From assembly GCF_002117915.1 (NCBI RefSeq), contig NZ_BDJB01000001.1, forward strand, positions 62,001 to 126,000: DNA of 64,000 nucleotides, given 5' to 3'. The notes under the pieces are model-generated. The model ran no database searches and had not been told where the DNA came from. It worked only from the letters and a program-made list of their open reading frames with translations. Of this stretch, positions 7,872 through 16,593 are shown one piece after another. Numbering within the stretch: position 1 is the first letter of the stretch; each line of letters begins with the position of its first letter. The stretch comes from Sphingomonas sp. TZW2008. GTDB taxonomy: Bacteria; Pseudomonadota; Alphaproteobacteria; Sphingomonadales; Sphingomonadaceae. The position numbers were made by a program, and so were the translations under genes.

Positions 7872-9329
7872 TCAAAATGCGCCGGGCGTTTCGCGCTGGA
7901 TCGTCGTCGGGCGCGGCGGCGTGAGCGCCTCGCGGCGCACCGCGACATCGCTCGTCCTGGCCGCCGAGGCCGACGGGCGGGCGCCGCCGATCGGCGTGCA
8001 GGTGCGGCCGGCGAGGAAGTCGAGCGCCTGGCGCACTGATGCCTCGCGCACGTCGCCGAGCGGATAGGCGAAATCGTCGCTCGCCTGGCACGTCGCCTCC
8101 ACGACGGGAGCGAGCCCGGTGTAATAGGCGCCCTGCCGCGCGGCATTCTGCGTCGCGAAGGCGACGAGCCGCAGCCGATCGTCGCACGCGGTGAGATCGC
8201 GCGCGATCTGCCCGACGGGCTTGCCATAGGTGTTGGTGCCGATCAGCGCCGCGTTGGTGTGGAGGTACGGCGTGAAGGCGTTGATGACGAGCTCGCTCGC
8301 CGAGGCGCTCGCCCCCGTGCCGATGAACGCGATCCGCGTTGCCGCGATCGATTGGGGCTGCGGCGCAAAATAGTCGGTGCGGTTCTCCGCCGCCTTCTCG
8401 GGGCGGAAGGTGGTGTAGCTGAACACGTCGTTGGTGCTGCGCCCGCCGCCGAGCAGATCGCCGAACAGCTCGGCAGTCGCGACCAGCCCGCCGCCGTTGT
8501 AGCGCAGGTCGACGATCACTTCGGTCACGCCTGCCGCGCGAAACTGCGCGAACCCGTCGCGCAGCGCCTGGTCGGCGGTGGAGATGAAGGTGCGCAGATT
8601 GACGTAGCCGACGCGCCGCCCGCCATCCTCGATAATGCGGATGCCGTAGCGCGACGAGACGGGCAGCAGCGCGTAATCGCGCTGCGCCATGGTGACGTCC
8701 GATTGCGTGCCGTCCGGCGCCCGGACGCGAAAGACGCGGGCGACGCCGGCGTCGGGCGGGCCGAACGCGTCGGTCAGTGCGCTGCCGCCCGCCTGGATCA
8801 GCGCGGCGACGGTGCGCAGATCGCCCGCCGACGTGCCGATCGCGAGGATCTCGGTACCGCGATCAATCCCCGCGGCGAGCGCCGGGGCGCCCTCGAACGC
8901 CTCGCTGACGAACAGGCGCTGCGCCGCCGGGTCGACCGCGAGCCGCACGCCGTAGCCCGCGCTGGAGCCAGAACTGTAATAGGCGTTCTCCTCCGCGATC
9001 GAGGTAACGTAGGTGAAGAAGCGGTCCTTGCTCTGCGCGCGCGCGGTGGCGGTGAGCGTATCGACGTACGCCTGCAACGTGGTGGCGCCACCCGGATCGA
9101 AGCTCGTGGGGAGCGTTTCAGGGAACAGATACCATTCGCGCAACTGCGCCGCGGCCCAATCCTGCCGCGCGCGCAGGCTGCACGCGGCGGTCACGGTCGG
9201 CGTCGGGCTGGGGGCGGGCGTCACCGCGGTGTTGCCGCTGCTCGCCCCGCCCGAGCCGCCGTCGCCACCGCAACCGGCAAGCAGCGCGGCGAGGCACAGG
9301 CCGGCCGAGACTTTGCGAACTCTACTCAC
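7872..9329 (-). CDS. S41 family peptidase lipoprotein
   Basis: This is a 485-residue carboxyl-terminal-processing-type serine protease. A lipoprotein signal peptide ends in the lipobox LLAGC (Cys19), followed by a Gly/Ser/Pro linker, so the protein is anchored in the periplasm. A PDZ-like region (about 120-200, with GYGVRL and GIDRGTEILAIG) precedes the S41 core: DLRYNGGG, then FIGTGASASASE with the nucleophilic Ser, then TNTYGKPVGQ with the catalytic Lys. It stands alone, convergent with the SRPBCC gene. Confidence 0.93.
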   Translation of the reverse strand: MSRVRKVSAGLCLAALLAGCGGDGGSGGASSGNTAVTPAPSPTPTVTAACSLRARQDWAAAQLREWYLFPETLPTSFDPGGATTLQAYVDTLTATARAQSKDRFFTYVTSIAEENAYYSSGSSAGYGVRLAVDPAAQRLFVSEAFEGAPALAAGIDRGTEILAIGTSAGDLRTVAALIQAGGSALTDAFGPPDAGVARVFRVRAPDGTQSDVTMAQRDYALLPVSSRYGIRIIEDGGRRVGYVNLRTFISTADQALRDGFAQFRAAGVTEVIVDLRYNGGGLVATAELFGDLLGGGRSTNDVFSYTTFRPEKAAENRTDYFAPQPQSIAATRIAFIGTGASASASELVINAFTPYLHTNAALIGTNTYGKPVGQIARDLTACDDRLRLVAFATQNAARQGAYYTGLAPVVEATCQASDDFAYPLGDVREASVRQALDFLAGRTCTPIGGARPSASAARTSDVAVRREALTPPRPTTIQRETPGAF

Positions 9330-9382
9330 CGCGCGGCCTTTCGCTTGTTTCAGCGCATCTTAGGCCGCGGTTCGCGCATAGG

Positions 9383-9817
9383 CTAGCCGCGCGGCGCATC
9401 CGCGAGCAGCGCGATGGTCGCGGGGTCACGCGTGCCGCCGTAGAAGCGATCGAGCACGGCCACGAACGGCGCCGGATCGGCCGCCGCGGCGGCGAACAGC
9501 GTCATGGACGAGCGCAGCTTGAGCGCGTCGACGCTGCCCATGATCGCGTCGGCATTGCCCGGCGCCGCCGCCACCAGCCGCGCCGCCTCGATCAGCCGAG
9601 GGCCGAGCACGGGATGCGCGGCATAGGCGCGCGCCTCCCCCAGCGAGACGATGCCGTAATGCTGCGCGGTCGCGCTGCGCCCAAGCCCGCGCAGTTGCGG
9701 AAAGACGAACCACATCCAATGGCTCGTCTTGCGACCGCGCTGCAGCTCGGCGCGTGCCGTGGGCCAGCTCTCCGCCTGCGCAGTGACGAACCGGTCGAGA
9801 TCGAAATCGTCGCTCAT
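9383..9817 (-). CDS. DUF1810 family protein
   Basis: This has 144 residues, with HWMWFVFPQLRGLG and YGIVSLGEARAY, the landmarks of DUF1810. The start is the ATG at 9817, immediately before DDFDLDRFV; the open frame upstream (to 10027) lacks family similarity and overlaps the divergent gene. The protein is cytosolic and mostly helical. The family has no settled biochemical function. It is divergent from the PEBP-type gene with a 72-bp gap. Confidence 0.9.
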   Translation of the reverse strand: MSDDFDLDRFVTAQAESWPTARAELQRGRKTSHWMWFVFPQLRGLGRSATAQHYGIVSLGEARAYAAHPVLGPRLIEAARLVAAAPGNADAIMGSVDALKLRSSMTLFAAAAADPAPFVAVLDRFYGGTRDPATIALLADAPRG

Positions 9818-9889
9818 GCCCGACGAACGCGCCGATGCGCCGCGGGTGCCGCCTCGTGCGTTACGATCGCACGCGAAGGAGAAGGCCCC

Positions 9890-10522
9890 ATGCTCGAACA
9901 TATCCCTGCCTGGCTCGGCCGCGCGCTGGCCAATGTGCGCGCCGGCGCGGACAAGCTGGCGATCGCGCAGACGGACCTGGGCGGCAGTTTCGGCGCGCTC
10001 GATCTCACCAGCCCGGCGTTCGCGCATGGTGGGCGGCTGCCGCCGCGCTTCACTGCCGATGGCGCGGGCGTGTCGCCGCCGCTGACGTGGGGCAGCGCGC
10101 CCGAAGGCACGGCGATGCTCGCGCTATTGGTGGAGGATGCCGACGCACCGGCGCCGCAGCCGCTGGTGCATGCGATCGTCTGGGGCATCCCCGCCGATGC
10201 GGCGCGGCTGGCCGAGGGCGCGATCGTCGCGGACGGAAATGGCGTGGCGGCGCGGGGCGACGTCGGCCGCAATTCGTATCGCGGCGAGGGCTGGCTGCCG
10301 CCCGATCCGCCGACCGGGCATGGCGAGCACCGCTACGCCTTCCAGTTGTTCGCGCTGGATGCCGGCGCGGGAGATCCCGGCGCCTCGCCCGGCCGAACCG
10401 CGCTGCTGCGCGCGATGGCCGGGCATGTGCTGGCGGCGGGGCTGCTGATCGGGACCTATGCGCGCGGCGAGGCGGGCGCGGTGACGATCGATCAGGCGAG
10501 CCGTGCCGCCGCGTCGACGTAG
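9890..10522 (+). CDS. YbhB/YbcL (PEBP/Raf kinase inhibitor-like) family protein
   Basis: This has 210 residues. The conserved PEBP core is visible: DLTSPAFAHGGRLPPRF, GVSPPLTWGSAP, LVEDADAP, LVHAIVWGIP, NSYRGEGWLPPDPPTGHGEHRY and FQLFALD. The start ATG at 9890 follows GAAGGAGAAGG. There is an N-terminal extension of about 35 residues but no signal peptide. Bacterial members bind small anions, and no enzymatic role is proven. The last 31 bases overlap a tiny minus-strand gene. Confidence 0.9.
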   Translation: MLEHIPAWLGRALANVRAGADKLAIAQTDLGGSFGALDLTSPAFAHGGRLPPRFTADGAGVSPPLTWGSAPEGTAMLALLVEDADAPAPQPLVHAIVWGIPADAARLAEGAIVADGNGVAARGDVGRNSYRGEGWLPPDPPTGHGEHRYAFQLFALDAGAGDPGASPGRTALLRAMAGHVLAAGLLIGTYARGEAGAVTIDQASRAAAST

Positions 10523-10581
10523 GCGATGAGCGCGGACGTGCTGGCGAATGCGGCCAACGCGACGAGCGAGAAGCGAACCAT
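10492..10581 (-). CDS. Tiny single-pass membrane protein (29 aa)
   Basis: This small gene encodes MVRFSLVALAAFASTSAL and then a short tail, mostly one hydrophobic helix. An AGGGAGAC ribosome-binding site lies just upstream of the ATG at 10581. It follows a second tiny membrane gene by 41 bp on the same strand, and both share the MxRF start. The function is unknown. The coupling and start context support it as real, but the size limits certainty. It overlaps the 3' end of the PEBP gene by 31 bp. Confidence 0.5.
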   Translation of the reverse strand: MVRFSLVALAAFASTSALIAYVDAAARLA

Positions 10582-10622
10582 GGTATCTGTCTCCCTGAGC
10601 GACGGTCTGTGGTCGGCGGCGA

Positions 10623-10730
10623 TCAGGCGATCGGCACGACGGGAACGGCGGCGCTGATCATCAGCGCGGCGAAGACGAGCGCGCCGGCGAGGCTGGCGGC
10701 ATAGTGCTGGACGGAAGCGAAGCGGGTCAT
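10623..10730 (-). CDS. Small single-pass membrane protein (35 aa)
   Basis: The product is MTRFASVQHYAASLAGAL followed by a hydrophobic stretch ending SAAVPVVPIA. It is a single predicted helix with a short basic/aromatic N-terminus. A good AGGAGA ribosome-binding site precedes the ATG at 10730. I have the impression of similar short MxRFxS...SAAVPVVPIA proteins in sphingomonads, without a known role. A sigma-54-like promoter motif lies 54 bp upstream. Confidence 0.6.
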   Translation of the reverse strand: MTRFASVQHYAASLAGALVFAALMISAAVPVVPIA

Positions 10731-10783
10731 CGTTGGTCTCCTGGTAGCCGGTCGGGCGATCCGATCGGTGATGCCAGGAGCTT

Positions 10784-10799
10784 TGCATGCGCCGTGCCA
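10784..10799 (-). promoter_or_regulatory. Candidate sigma-54 (-24/-12) promoter
   Basis: Read on the minus strand the site is TGGCACGGCGCATGCA. The -24 GG and -12 GC are separated by exactly 10 nt as sigma-54 needs, and the -24 element TGGCAC is perfect; the -12 element is ATGCA instead of TTGCA. The site would drive the two tiny membrane-protein genes. No enhancer-binding-protein site was identified. Confidence 0.35.
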
Positions 10800-10888
10800 A
10801 TTTCTACGGCGACGCAAAAACAATGACTTAGTGGATGTGGGTCCGGTCGATGGCAATTTGCGCCACCGCGATGTGGCGGATTACGCCA

Positions 10889-11953
10889 TCAGGCGGTGCA
10901 GACGATCCGGTTACGGCCTGCGGCCTTGGCGCGGTACAGTGCAGCGTCGGCTTCGGCGTAGAGCTGCTCGCGGCAATCGGCGGCGGTGCCGAACGCGATC
11001 CCGCCCGATATCGTGACGCTGCCGATCGGCGTATCCGTCTCGCGCGAACGGAAGCGGCGCGCGGCGACCGCGCTGCGCGCAGCGTCGACGAGCGTGACCG
11101 TCGTGTCGCGATCGCCACCGACGATCAGCATCGCGAATTCCTCGCCGCCGTAGCGCGCGACAAGCGCGCCCTCGGCCTCCGCCGCGAGCGTCTGCCCGAT
11201 CGCGCGCAGCACGCGATCGCCCACCGCATGTCCGAAATCGTCGTTCACGCGCTTGAAGTGATCGATATCGCACACTGCGATCGCGACCGGCGTGTCGGGG
11301 GCGAGCGCGGCGAACGCCTCGTCGAACGCGCGCCGGTTGGGGAGATCGGTCAGCGGATCGCGCCGGGCGCAGCCGCGCGCCTCATCCAGCGCATCGCGCA
11401 GCGTATCGGCCTCGCGCTCGGCATCGGCAAGCCGCTGTTCGGCATCGCGCACGCGGCCGATCATCGCGGTGGTCAACTCGGCGATCTGGTCGATCCCGGT
11501 CAGCGGATCGTGCCCGCGCATGGCTGCGGCGCTCGCCGCCAGATCGCGCCCGAAGCCGCTCGTCTCGGCGTGGATCGATCGCACCGTGTCAGAAAAGCCG
11601 GCGACCTGCGCCTCGGTGCGCGCGAGCAATGCGTCGGTCGCCGCCTGAACGGGGTCGGCCGTAGCGCTGCCGGCCGGGGGCGGGGTGGGCACGATCGCCA
11701 GCCGCGGCGGGCGGCTCGGCACCGGCGCGCCGGCGGCGGCGGTGCCGCCGAGCGCGGCGATATCGCTGCCGGTGATCCGCACGCCGCCGTCGGTGAGCCG
11801 CGCGACGCGCTGCGCGAGGGCGCCATCGGGATCGCGCAGCACTTCGTGGACGAAGGCATAGTGCGATGGTTCGGAACTCAGCCGGTGATCGGCGAGGAAC
11901 TCGCCGATCGCATCGAATAGATCCAGCGGATCGCCGTCCGCCACGCTGCCCAT
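10889..11953 (-). CDS. Diguanylate cyclase (GGDEF domain)
   Basis: This is a 354-residue cytosolic protein that should make cyclic di-GMP from two GTP. The active-site motif GGEEF is at about residues 269-273, preceded by DPLTDLPNRRAFDEA, which opens the domain near residue 190. The usual RxxD inhibitory site nine residues upstream of GGEEF is absent (AEGA there), so product inhibition may be missing. The N-terminal 180 residues are helical with a coiled-coil-like stretch and no recognised sensor domain. I chose the ATG at 11953 (MGSVADGD); an upstream ATG at 12028 adds an unconserved basic stretch. Confidence 0.92.
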   Translation of the reverse strand: MGSVADGDPLDLFDAIGEFLADHRLSSEPSHYAFVHEVLRDPDGALAQRVARLTDGGVRITGSDIAALGGTAAAGAPVPSRPPRLAIVPTPPPAGSATADPVQAATDALLARTEAQVAGFSDTVRSIHAETSGFGRDLAASAAAMRGHDPLTGIDQIAELTTAMIGRVRDAEQRLADAEREADTLRDALDEARGCARRDPLTDLPNRRAFDEAFAALAPDTPVAIAVCDIDHFKRVNDDFGHAVGDRVLRAIGQTLAAEAEGALVARYGGEEFAMLIVGGDRDTTVTLVDAARSAVAARRFRSRETDTPIGSVTISGGIAFGTAADCREQLYAEADAALYRAKAAGRNRIVCTA

Positions 11954-12062
11954 CCTTGCCTGCACCGTCCGCCCCGCTGCTCGCGGCACCCCGATGATGC
12001 CCCGCCCCGGTCCGGCTTTACTTGCCAAGCGCTAAGATTGCGTTGCCGGCGAGCAGCGCGGA

Positions 12063-12602
12063 TCAGGAAGACTTCAAGCGCCGCACCGCCGCCAGCGTCA
12101 GCGCAACGTGTTGATCCGCCGCGAGTTCGCTGTGAACGAAGTTGATCCGCCCGTCGCGCGTGATCACGTAGCTGGTACGATTGGTCGCGTCGCGCCCCTT
12201 TATTTGCCGCCCGAGCGCGACATCGTAGCCGGTGACGACGCGTGGCCCCGCGCTCGCAACGGCGAACTTGCCGGCGCATTCGGTGGCGGAGAACTTCACG
12301 AGATCGTCGACCGGATCGGCCGACAGCCCGATCACCGTCGCGCCCGCGGCGCGGAAATTGGCGATGTTCTCGGCAAAGGCGCGCGCCTCGGCGTTGCAGC
12401 CGGCGGTGAAGGCGGCGGGGAAGAAGTACAGCACCACGGGGCCCTTCTTGAGCTGCTGCGCGAGGTTCACCGTCACGATCTTGCCCGCCACCGCGCCGCG
12501 CGTGGTGAAATCGGGCGCCTTTGCGCCGACGGCAAGCGTCGCGGCGGCCGGTGCGGCGAGCGCGAGCGAAACGGCGGCAGCGGCGGCGGGGATGTGGCGC
12601 AT
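12063..12602 (-). CDS. Exported peroxiredoxin (AhpC/TSA, BCP-like)
   Basis: This has 179 residues with an N-terminal Ala-rich signal peptide (about 1-21), so it is periplasmic. The peroxidatic motif reads FFPAAFTAGCNAEA with the nucleophilic Cys69, and a second Cys at 109 (TECAGK) could resolve. It should reduce peroxides using a periplasmic thiol donor. It is divergent from the histidinol-phosphatase-type gene with a 65-bp gap. Confidence 0.9.
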   Translation of the reverse strand: MRHIPAAAAAVSLALAAPAAATLAVGAKAPDFTTRGAVAGKIVTVNLAQQLKKGPVVLYFFPAAFTAGCNAEARAFAENIANFRAAGATVIGLSADPVDDLVKFSATECAGKFAVASAGPRVVTGYDVALGRQIKGRDATNRTSYVITRDGRINFVHSELAADQHVALTLAAVRRLKSS

Positions 12603-12667
12603 GGATCGGATCTCCGGGATGACGCTTGATCCTAGCCGTTCGCGTGACGCTGCGATAGGGCGGGCGG

Positions 12668-13501
12668 ATGCCGATCCGTCAAGCCGACCTCGATCTCGCC
12701 CACCGCCTCGCCGATGCGGCGGGGGAGGCGATCCGCCCCTATTTCCGCGGCGAGCTGGGTACCGAGATCAAGGCCGATCACTCGCCCGTGACGCTGGCGG
12801 ATCGTGCCGCCGAGGCCGCGATGCGCCGCATCCTCGACGCCGAGGCACCGGGCGATGCGATCCACGGCGAGGAATATGGCGTGAAGGACGGCGTGACCGG
12901 GCGGCGCTGGGTACTCGACCCGATCGACGGCACGCGCAGCTTCACCGTCGGCCGCGCGATCTTCGGCACGCTGATCGCGCTGGTGGAGGACGGCTGGCCG
13001 ATGCTGGGCGTGATCGACCAGCCGATCGTGCGCGAACGCTGGATCGGCGCGGCGGGGCGGCCGACGCTGTTCAACGGCGCGCCCGCGCGCACGCGTGCCT
13101 GCCGCGAAGTGGAGGGCGCGATCCTCGCCACCACCAGCCCACACGCGTTCAACGACGACGAGGTGCCGCACTTCCTCGCGCTGGTCGCGGCGGTATCGGG
13201 CGGGCACGCACGGCAGGGGCCGGTCTATGGCGGCGACTGCTACAATTACGGGCTGCTCGCGAGTGGCCACCTCGACATCGTGTGCGAGGGCGGGCTGGCG
13301 CTGCACGATTTTGCTGCGCTCGCGCCGATCGTCGAGGGCGCCGGCGGGCGGATGTGCGACTGGAACGGCGATCCGCTGACCGAGGCGAGCACCGGGCAGG
13401 TGCTGGCGATCGGCGATCCGGCGCGGATGGACGAGGTGCTGGAAGCGCTCCACGCCGTCGCGGGCGGGCACGAGCATGGGTCGGGCGCGCACGGGCACTG
13501 A
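12668..13501 (+). CDS. hisN: Inositol-monophosphatase family, histidinol-phosphatase type
   Basis: This is a 277-residue Mg-dependent phosphatase. The metal-site motifs are GEEYG (near residue 59) and DPIDGTRSF (about 77), and the C-terminal metal site appears as LHDFAALAPIVEGAGG. HisN-type members remove phosphate from L-histidinol phosphate in histidine synthesis; inositol-phosphate or CysQ-like activity cannot be excluded by sequence alone. The C-terminus has a His-rich tail (GGHEHGSGAHGH), unusual for the family and possibly metal-binding. It is convergent with the AsmA gene 42 bp away. Confidence 0.85.
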   Translation: MPIRQADLDLAHRLADAAGEAIRPYFRGELGTEIKADHSPVTLADRAAEAAMRRILDAEAPGDAIHGEEYGVKDGVTGRRWVLDPIDGTRSFTVGRAIFGTLIALVEDGWPMLGVIDQPIVRERWIGAAGRPTLFNGAPARTRACREVEGAILATTSPHAFNDDEVPHFLALVAAVSGGHARQGPVYGGDCYNYGLLASGHLDIVCEGGLALHDFAALAPIVEGAGGRMCDWNGDPLTEASTGQVLAIGDPARMDEVLEALHAVAGGHEHGSGAHGH

Positions 13502-13543
13502 TCAGCCCGTCGCTCCGCCGCGGCCGAGGACAGCGACGGACCG

Positions 13544-15658
13544 TTAAAAGATGCCGAGGAACTTCTTGCGCTGTTCCTTGCCCGGCTTCTCGCGGCCTTT
13601 CTCGTCCTTGGCCGTCGTCCCGCGGCCGACATCGTCGCGCGCCTCGCCCTTCGTGGTGCGCTGCGCCGCCGCGGTCGCACCGCCGAGCACGGGCCCGCAT
13701 GCCGCCGACTTGGCGTCGCCCACGTCGACGAACGCCAGCACGCCCGCCAGCGGAGACGCGACCAGCGACAGCCCGAGGCCGATGCCGGCGCGCCCGACGA
13801 GCTGCGGGCTGATGACGTCCATCGCCGGGGCGGAGAAATAGCCGCCGAGGCCGACCGGCGACTGGCCGGAGAACAGGCTGAACTTCTTGGCGTCGGCGCG
13901 CACCGCCAGGTCGATCGCCTCGGTGCGGAAGCTGAACCCGCCGCGCCCGACGATGACGTTCTTGGTGGTGTCGATCAGGATCGGATCGGCCGCCGCGATC
14001 CCGCCGCGGACGGTGAAGGCGATCAGCCCGCAGTTGATTTCGACCGGCTTCTTGAGCTTGCCGGCGAACATCTTCTGCACGAACGTGCCGATGTCGAGCT
14101 CGGCCAGCTGGACGTTGCGCGTCCACAGCGTGCCCTGCGGCATGACGAAGGCGATCCGGCCGCGCGCGGTGGCGAGCGAATCGGCGAACGAATCACCGCG
14201 GCCGGCAAGCTCGACACGGCCCTTGATCGTCCCGCTCGTCCCCGCCTCCGCGACGCCCCAACCGGCGAGCAGCCGTCCCATCGGCGTCGGCGCGAGCCGC
14301 ACGTCGTAGCTGACCGCGCTTGGCCGCTGGCGCGTGTCGAACACGATGTCGCTCGCGACATTGCCGCGCGCCATCGCGAAGCTGAGCGGCGACAGTGCCA
14401 GCCGCCCGCGTTCGAGATCGAGCGTCATCTCGACATTCGAAATCGGCACGCGGCGCGATTTGACCGCACCGATCGTCCATTTGAGGTCGGCGTCGAACGC
14501 GCGCAGCTTCGCGACCGGCAGATCCGAATCGGGGATCAGTTTGCGCGGGCCCGATCCCGTCGCCGCCGCCGCCGCGACGACGCCTTGCGCCTCGACGATA
14601 TCGGGATTGTAGCCGATGATCGATGCGGCATCGATGATGTCGAGGTTGCGTGTGCGGATCGTCGAATCGAGGTGGACGCGATCGCCGTTGGTGACGGTCA
14701 GTACGCCGGCGACGTCGCTCCGGCCGACGGTGCCGCCCAGCCGGGTGAAGCGATAGACCTCGCCGTCCTTCACCATCTGCGAGCGGATGGCGTAGCGCCG
14801 CGTGTCGGGCATGACGACGCCGATGATGCCGAGCAGTTCGGCAAGATTGCGCCCGCGCGCGCGCGTCGCCAGCGGCACGTTCTCGATCTCGGCGATCGAC
14901 GGCAGCGTGCCCGAGACGTCGACGACGTTGTTCGCTGCCCAGGCGCGCGCGACGAGTTCGTTCTTGCCGCGATTCGCGGTCGCATCGGGGGACAGCAACT
15001 GCGCGGTGACGCGGAACGGCGTGTCACGAATCAGCCCCGTGCCATTGACGCCGACCGCCCGACCGATTCGCGCGTCCTGCGATCGGATGTCGTCGACCTT
15101 GAGGTTCGCGAGCACGCGCATTCGCGGATCGAGATACCGCACCGTCGTTCCGCGTACCGTCGCCACGTCGATGCGCGGGAATTCGAGCCGTTTGCCGCCC
15201 TTCTTCTCGCTGAACGTCCAGCTGTTGCGCGTGTGCTCGCGGTTCCATTCGAGATCGACCGCGCCGTTGACGAGATCGAGCCAGTAGAGCCGGCGCTTGC
15301 CGAAAATGAGCGACAGCGGCGCGATGCGCGTGTCGAGCCGGTCGGCGCGGAACAGATAGGGCTGCGTCGTCCAGGCGGGATTGGCGATCGTGAAGCGCTC
15401 GGCGTAGAATTTGATCCGCCACGGCGCGAAATACAGCTGGAAATCACCGCCGACCTTGACCTCGCGGTTGGTCAGCCGGCCGACGATCGTCTCGAACGGG
15501 CCTTTCAGGAAGCGTCCCTTGGTGATGTACAGGACGAGCCAGATCAGCGCCGGCACCGCCAGGATCGCCAGAATCGTGTTGCGGATGCGCCGCCGGCGCT
15601 GCCGGCGGCGTTCCTCTGCTCCGGACGACGCCGGCTGCTCGTTACGCTGAGTCGCCAT
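13544..15658 (-). CDS. AsmA family envelope protein
   Basis: This is a 704-residue protein. A highly basic cytoplasmic N-terminus (RRRQRRRRIR) is followed by one membrane helix at about residues 28-48 (ILAILAVPALIWLVLYI) and a long periplasmic beta-rich domain. AsmA-like proteins are bridge-like lipid-transport or outer-membrane assembly factors. The C-terminal AsmA block, with repeated strands (FDLxRGRLALSPL pattern), runs about residues 380-600, and the tail is charged (EARDDVGRG). An ATG two codons upstream (15664) is an equal start candidate. It is divergent from rpmI. Confidence 0.85.
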   Translation of the reverse strand: MATQRNEQPASSGAEERRRQRRRRIRNTILAILAVPALIWLVLYITKGRFLKGPFETIVGRLTNREVKVGGDFQLYFAPWRIKFYAERFTIANPAWTTQPYLFRADRLDTRIAPLSLIFGKRRLYWLDLVNGAVDLEWNREHTRNSWTFSEKKGGKRLEFPRIDVATVRGTTVRYLDPRMRVLANLKVDDIRSQDARIGRAVGVNGTGLIRDTPFRVTAQLLSPDATANRGKNELVARAWAANNVVDVSGTLPSIAEIENVPLATRARGRNLAELLGIIGVVMPDTRRYAIRSQMVKDGEVYRFTRLGGTVGRSDVAGVLTVTNGDRVHLDSTIRTRNLDIIDAASIIGYNPDIVEAQGVVAAAAATGSGPRKLIPDSDLPVAKLRAFDADLKWTIGAVKSRRVPISNVEMTLDLERGRLALSPLSFAMARGNVASDIVFDTRQRPSAVSYDVRLAPTPMGRLLAGWGVAEAGTSGTIKGRVELAGRGDSFADSLATARGRIAFVMPQGTLWTRNVQLAELDIGTFVQKMFAGKLKKPVEINCGLIAFTVRGGIAAADPILIDTTKNVIVGRGGFSFRTEAIDLAVRADAKKFSLFSGQSPVGLGGYFSAPAMDVISPQLVGRAGIGLGLSLVASPLAGVLAFVDVGDAKSAACGPVLGGATAAAQRTTKGEARDDVGRGTTAKDEKGREKPGKEQRKKFLGIF

Positions 15659-15814
15659 GTCCATGTCGCACGCAATCGTTCGGCGCGGGCATTGGTTGCA
15701 TTTGCCGTGCGGCATCGCTACAGGGCCGCGCTTCTCCAAGCGAGGTGATACGAACCGCCCGGCCATCAGGGCTGCCGCGGCGGTTCCAGTCTCGCTCGAT
15801 ACGAAAGGACCAAA

Positions 15815-16018
15815 ATGCCCAAGCTCAAGACCAAGAGCGGCGTGAAGAAGCGCTTCAAGCTCACCGCAACCGGCCTGTTGAAGCACGGCGTCGCCGGCAA
15901 GCGCCACCGCCTGCTGCACCACACCGGCAAGTACATCCGCCAGAACCGCGGCACCAAGGTGCTGTCGAAGGCCGACACCGCGACGGTGAAGGCCTGGGCC
16001 CCCTACGGCCTGCGTTGA
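15815..16018 (+). CDS. rpmI: 50S ribosomal protein L35
   Basis: This is a 67-residue basic ribosomal protein, full length for L35. It begins MPKLKTKSGVKKRF with KRHRLLHHTGKYIRQNRG in the middle. The ATG follows GAAAGGACCAAA. It lies 17 bp upstream of rplT in the usual rpmI-rplT order. infC, often the first gene of this operon in other bacteria, is not here. About 150 bp of leader separates it from the divergent AsmA gene and must carry the promoter. Confidence 0.99.
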   Translation: MPKLKTKSGVKKRFKLTATGLLKHGVAGKRHRLLHHTGKYIRQNRGTKVLSKADTATVKAWAPYGLR

Positions 16019-16035
16019 GCGAGAGGAGTTAAGAC

Positions 16036-16407
16036 ATGGCACGCGTCAAGCGGGGCGTAACCACTCGCGCCAAGCACAAGAACATTCTGGAACAGGCCAA
16101 GGGTTACCGCGGCCGTCGCAAGAACACGATCCGCGTCGCGCGGCAGGCGGTCGAGAAGGCCGGCCAGTACGCCTATCGCGATCGCAAGGTGAAGAAGCGC
16201 ACCTTCCGCGGCCTGTGGATCCAGCGCATCAACGCCGGTGTCCGGGCGGAGGGGCTGTCGTACAGCCAGTTCATGCACGGGCTGAAGCTCGCCGGGATCG
16301 AGCTCGACCGCAAGGTGCTCGCCGACATCGCGATGCACGAGGGCGCGGCGTTTACCGCACTCGTCGCTCAGGCGAAGAACGCGCTGCCGGCCGCAGCGAC
16401 CGCCTGA
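16036..16407 (+). CDS. rplT: 50S ribosomal protein L20
   Basis: This is a 123-residue protein that binds 23S rRNA early in large-subunit assembly. It begins [18 protein letters not shown] and contains [13 protein letters not shown] and [12 protein letters not shown], as in all L20. GAGAGGAGTT precedes the ATG. Its stop codon is part of a perfect inverted repeat. It is followed by pheS. Confidence 0.99.
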   Translation: MARVKRGVTTRAKHKNILEQAKGYRGRRKNTIRVARQAVEKAGQYAYRDRKVKKRTFRGLWIQRINAGVRAEGLSYSQFMHGLKLAGIELDRKVLADIAMHEGAAFTALVAQAKNALPAAATA

Positions 16408-16428
16408 TCTAGCATCAGCTAGATCAGG
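16403..16428 (+). terminator. Perfect 11-bp hairpin spanning the rplT stop codon
   Basis: CCTGATCTAGC and GCTAGATCAGG flank an ATCA loop. The stem contains the TGA stop of rplT. No T tract follows, so it may protect the 3' end or pause polymerase rather than terminate. Confidence 0.45.
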
Positions 16429-16500
16429 CCTTCGCCAAGCCGGGCAGCGGAGCAGCGCAGCTGTTCCGTCTGACGGCGTGGCGGGGTTCAGACCTGAAGC

Positions 16501-16544
16501 GACACGAAGGGCGTGGGTGGCGACACCCGCGCCCTTTGCGTGTC
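16501..16544 (+). terminator. Long hairpin in the rplT-pheS gap (terminator or attenuator)
   Basis: A stem of 19 pairs (one G-T wobble, one 2-nt bulge) closes a GCGA tetraloop. The outer arm is GACACG/CGTGTC and the inner arm is AAGGGCGTGGGTG/CACCCGCGCCCTT. It lies 49 bp upstream of the pheS ATG. No phenylalanine-rich leader peptide was found beside it, so classical attenuation is not supported. Confidence 0.5.
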
Positions 16545-16593
16545 CGGCGCCTTCGCAGCTAAAGCGCCCCAACAACCCGCACGGGCGAGACCG

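Noticed and set aside
10835..11920. 361-residue plus-strand frame
   Set aside because: It is a shadow of the GGDEF gene; no start context or domain.
13149..14126. 325-residue minus-strand frame across hisN and the AsmA gene
   Set aside because: It is out of frame with the AsmA protein and lacks motifs.
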